Shown here piece after piece: positions 61,167-64,000 of a stretch of 64,000 nucleotides of DNA; within the stretch, counting starts at the first letter, position 1, and each line of letters begins with the position of its first letter. This DNA is from Scylla paramamosain (lineage: Eukaryota > Arthropoda > Malacostraca > Decapoda > Portunidae), in the NCBI RefSeq assembly GCF_035594125.1, contig NC_087163.1:11318001-11382000 (forward strand), given 5' to 3'. Position numbers and translations under genes: made by a program. The notes beneath the pieces are model-generated. The model saw nothing but the letters and a program-made list of their open reading frames with translations. It ran no database searches and was not told where the DNA came from.

Positions 61167-62201
61167 TGGCTACGGTCCGAGGGTAGGAAGGGCATCCACT
61201 CGGGGTAACGGTTCCCAAATGCCAAATCCAAAAGTCCTTCATCAGGAGGCACCGTCTCAGCCCTAACAGACTAGGGAAAACTAGACGTAAAAAAAAAAAA
61301 AAAAAAAAAATTCCTAAGAAGTTAAAAAAAAACTCATAATACATGTTTCTCGTTATGACTTTTTGTTTCTCCATACAGGGCACCTTCCATGTATCTTCCA
61401 TGTATACGAAGATCCGAAACACTTAAAATATTTATTTTGAGTAATGTTTTTTTTTCTGATTTTCCATAAAATGTGTTTTGCATGCGTTTTATCGTTTTGG
61501 TACGTAAACACCTCAAAAAAAAAAAAACACTGAAAAGAGACGTTTTTGGTGATGTTTTATTTTCCCACATAGTGTGCTTTTCATGCTTTTTTTTGTGTTT
61601 TGGTGACTAATACGCTCATAAACACGAGAAAGACACGTTCCCGGTAATCTCGTTTCCTTTCCACACATAGGGTGCTTTGCTTGTATTTTTGTGTTTTGGT
61701 TCCTATCATTGCGGAATTCACACAAAATACAAGTTTTTGGTAACGTTGTTTTGTTTCGCCATATAAAGAGTTATAGAGGGTTTTGGTAATAAAGAAGCTG
61801 AAAAACACTAATAATATACGTTTCTTGTAATGTGTTTTCGTTTACTCATATGTATACATTTTCGTTATTTTATATATATTTTTTTACGTAACAACCTGAA
61901 AACAATAAAAAATACGTGTTTTTGGTAATATCATTTTGTTCCTGCATAAAGGCAGATTTTTTAAGGCGGTTTATCGTTTTCATACGTTGAAAAGAAACAT
62001 CTTTGGTAATGTTTTTCTCTCTTTTATAGCTTTTCATGTTTTTTTAATCTTTTAGTGTCTAGCACGATCATAAACTCAAAAGACACATTTTTGAAAATTT
62101 CATTTCCCAATATAGGGTGCTTTACGTACATTTTGACATCTTAGAACCTGACATTGTTTAATACATGTTTTTGGTAATTTTCTGTTTCTTCATATAGTTT
62201 C

Positions 62202-62356
<155 letters not shown>

Positions 62357-63097
62357 TTTCTAAGCTTTTTGACGTTTATGCACGTAACAAGCTCAAAAAC
62401 TCTTAAAAATAGTTGTGTTTGGTGATGTTAACTTTTTTTTCCATAAATGGTGTTTTTTTATGCGTTTTACTATTTTGTTACGTAAGTAGATAAAAAAAAA
62501 CTCAAAAGACACGTTTTTGGTAATGTTTATTTTCCTATCGTATATAAGAAGCTTTATATGATTTTTTTTTCAATATAATACGTTTATAAATACTCATAAT
62601 ACATGTTTGTGGATGTCATTTCCCATATAGTGTGCTCTCATGCATTTTTGCGTTATGGCACTCAACAATGTGAAATGCACTCAAAATACACGTTTTTGGT
62701 AATATTGTTGTTTCTCCATATAGAGTGTTATTAAAGCGCTTTCGTGTTTTCTACCTAAGATGCTCAAAAACACTTATAATACACGTTTCTCGTAATTTTT
62801 TTTTTCTTTTGCGTTTACATCATTTTTTCGAAATGATAAGATACTTTCCATACTTTTTGACGTTTTTGTACGTAGCAAGTAAAAAAAAAATTTTTTTTTT
62901 TGGTGGGGGGGGTTAATATTTAAGTGTGCTTTGCATGCGTTTTACCGTTTTGGTATGTAAGATCAGAAACACCCAACAGACACGTTTTTCATAATATTAT
63001 TTTGTATTGCCAAACAGGATGAATTCCATGCTTTTTTTTTTAGCGTTTTGGTGCCAAACATGCTCAAAAACACTCAAAAGACACTTTTCTGGAAATG

Positions 63098-63240
63098 TAT
63101 TTCACATTGTTGGGTACCAAAACACCAAAATGCATGTAATAAACCCTACGTGAGAAAAGGAAATAAATTTTCCATAAACCTGTCATTTGATTGTTTTTGA
63201 TCGCGTTTGATAGCGCTAAAAAGTATGTAAATTATGGGGA
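63098..63240 (-). repeat. Small reversed satellite island
   Basis: About 140 bp of reverse-sense array (cacattgttgggtaccaaaa, then aataaaccctac and aaattttcca) inside a forward domain. Its variants match the 39,337-39,880 duplication family and not its neighbours. Confidence 0.85.
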
Positions 63241-64000
63241 TGTGGAAATGCTTTTCCAATATAAGATGCTTTTGTATGTATTTTGGTAGCTAACGATGTG
63301 AAAAACACTCAAAATACACATTTTCGGTAATGGGCTGGTTTTCCACATTTTAGACTTTGGTACCCAAAATGCTCAATAGTACTCATAATACACGTCTCTA
63401 ATAATGCAGCTTCGTTTCCACATGAAGAGTATTTTGCATGAATTTTGGCGGTTTTTTTAATAATCTCAAAAACATTCAAAATACTTATTTTTTGTATTAT
63501 TATTCTGTCTCTCCATGAAGGTTATTATTTTGTATATGTTTTAGCGATTTAGTACGTATGAAGTTCAAAAACACTCGAGACACATTTTTTTTTTCCCTAA
63601 AGTTGTTTCGCATTTCCATATAGATTGATATCCATGTTTTTTTTTTTAGTGTCATAGTGCATAACATGCTGAAGAAAAAAAAATACACTGCAAAGAAACG
63701 TTTGTTGAGAATTTGCTTCCTTTCCTCATGTAGAGGTTATTGCATGCATTTTGGCATTTTGATACCTAACCATGTGAAATACACTCAAAATACACGTTTT
63801 TCGTTAGGTTGCTCTGTTTCTCCATGTAAAGTGCTATTCATGTGTCGGTGTTTGGGTGCCTAAGAAACTGAAAATAGTTATAAAGCATGTCTATGGTAAT
63901 TTCATTTTGGCCCTTTATATAGAGTATTTTGCATTAATTTTTTTTCTTTTTACGTAAAATGTTCAAAAACACTCAAAATACATGATTTTGGTAATGTCAT
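63241..64000 (+). repeat. Satellite domain 8, forward orientation, to the window edge
   Basis: Forward subunits resume at tggaaatgcttttccaatat and run off the right end in a recognisable C-type subunit (gttcaaaaacactcaaaata). No gene is seen. Confidence 0.88.

Larger units (their letters stand above)
61090..61310 (+). mobile_element. SINE with tRNA-derived head, flanked by a perfect 13-bp target-site duplication
   Basis: An insertion of about 220 bp. The tRNA-like head has pol III A- and B-box sequences, and the body is unrelated to tRNA (gagggtaggaagggcatcc, ttcatcaggaggcaccgtct, ggaaaactagacgt). A poly(A) tail of about 22 ends at 61,310. The flanking ttcctaagaagtt occurs at 61,077-61,089 and 61,311-61,323 without mismatch and belongs to the satellite, so the insertion is recent. 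SINEs borrow LINE machinery. The 3' ends of this SINE and the local LINE look different, so the LINE here is not shown to be its partner. Confidence 0.93.

Noticed and set aside
61090..61180. A functional tRNA gene at the SINE head
   Set aside because: A and B boxes are present, but the acceptor ends do not pair convincingly. The sequence continues into a non-tRNA body with poly(A) and is flanked by a target-site duplication.

Overview
The window is non-genic, AT-rich eukaryotic DNA, almost all of it one diverged tandem satellite. The other contents are three kinds of transposable element and a set of long (TA)n and (GT)n microsatellites. The element types are a single-ORF non-LTR retrotransposon with an AP-like endonuclease, a D,D34D mariner, and a tRNA-headed SINE. 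With the abundance of very long (TA)n tracts they suggest an arthropod, most plausibly a decapod crustacean. That assignment is inference from family resemblance and was not searched. I find no host protein-coding gene.

Satellite organisation: the basic subunit is about 96 bp. It starts at the word cgttttggtac and ends in a variant of gcatgcattttgg or gcatgcgttttag. Five recognisably different subunits (called A to E here) follow in the fixed order A-B-C-D-E, making a higher-order repeat (HOR) of about 480 bp. Roughly 58 kb of the window, on the order of 120 HOR copies, is this array (my estimate, not an alignment). Because 96 is a multiple of 3, reading frames persist across subunits and yield many chance ORFs of 60-130 codons.

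Layout: the array changes strand repeatedly. 1-6,630 is forward. 6,631-29,181 is reverse (LINE at 22,337-25,511). 29,182-32,352 is forward (small LINE 3' fragment at 31,793-31,902). 32,353-46,508 is reverse. 46,509-50,101 is forward, with two (GT)n tracts. 50,102-55,890 is reverse. 55,891-64,000 is forward, holding the mariner (57,864-58,883), the SINE (61,090-61,310) and a 140-bp reversed island (63,098-63,240).

Large structure: 1-6,630 and 10,537-16,223 are arms of a long inverted repeat around a spacer of about 3.9 kb. The arms share private variants and a (TA)n tract at the same internal site, so they arose by inverted duplication. Further paralogous blocks (28.56-29.18 with 50.10-50.64 kb; 34.75-36.5 with 54.8-55.75 kb) and local tandem duplications of about 270-280 bp show continuing rearrangement of an old array.

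Elements: the LINE is dead (frameshifts, two nonsense codons, loss of the reverse-transcriptase segment that should carry the first catalytic aspartate). The mariner has an open, catalytically plausible transposase frame, but its 5' end is gone and it is flanked on both sides by (TA)n. The SINE has a perfect 13-bp target-site duplication and is probably the youngest insertion.
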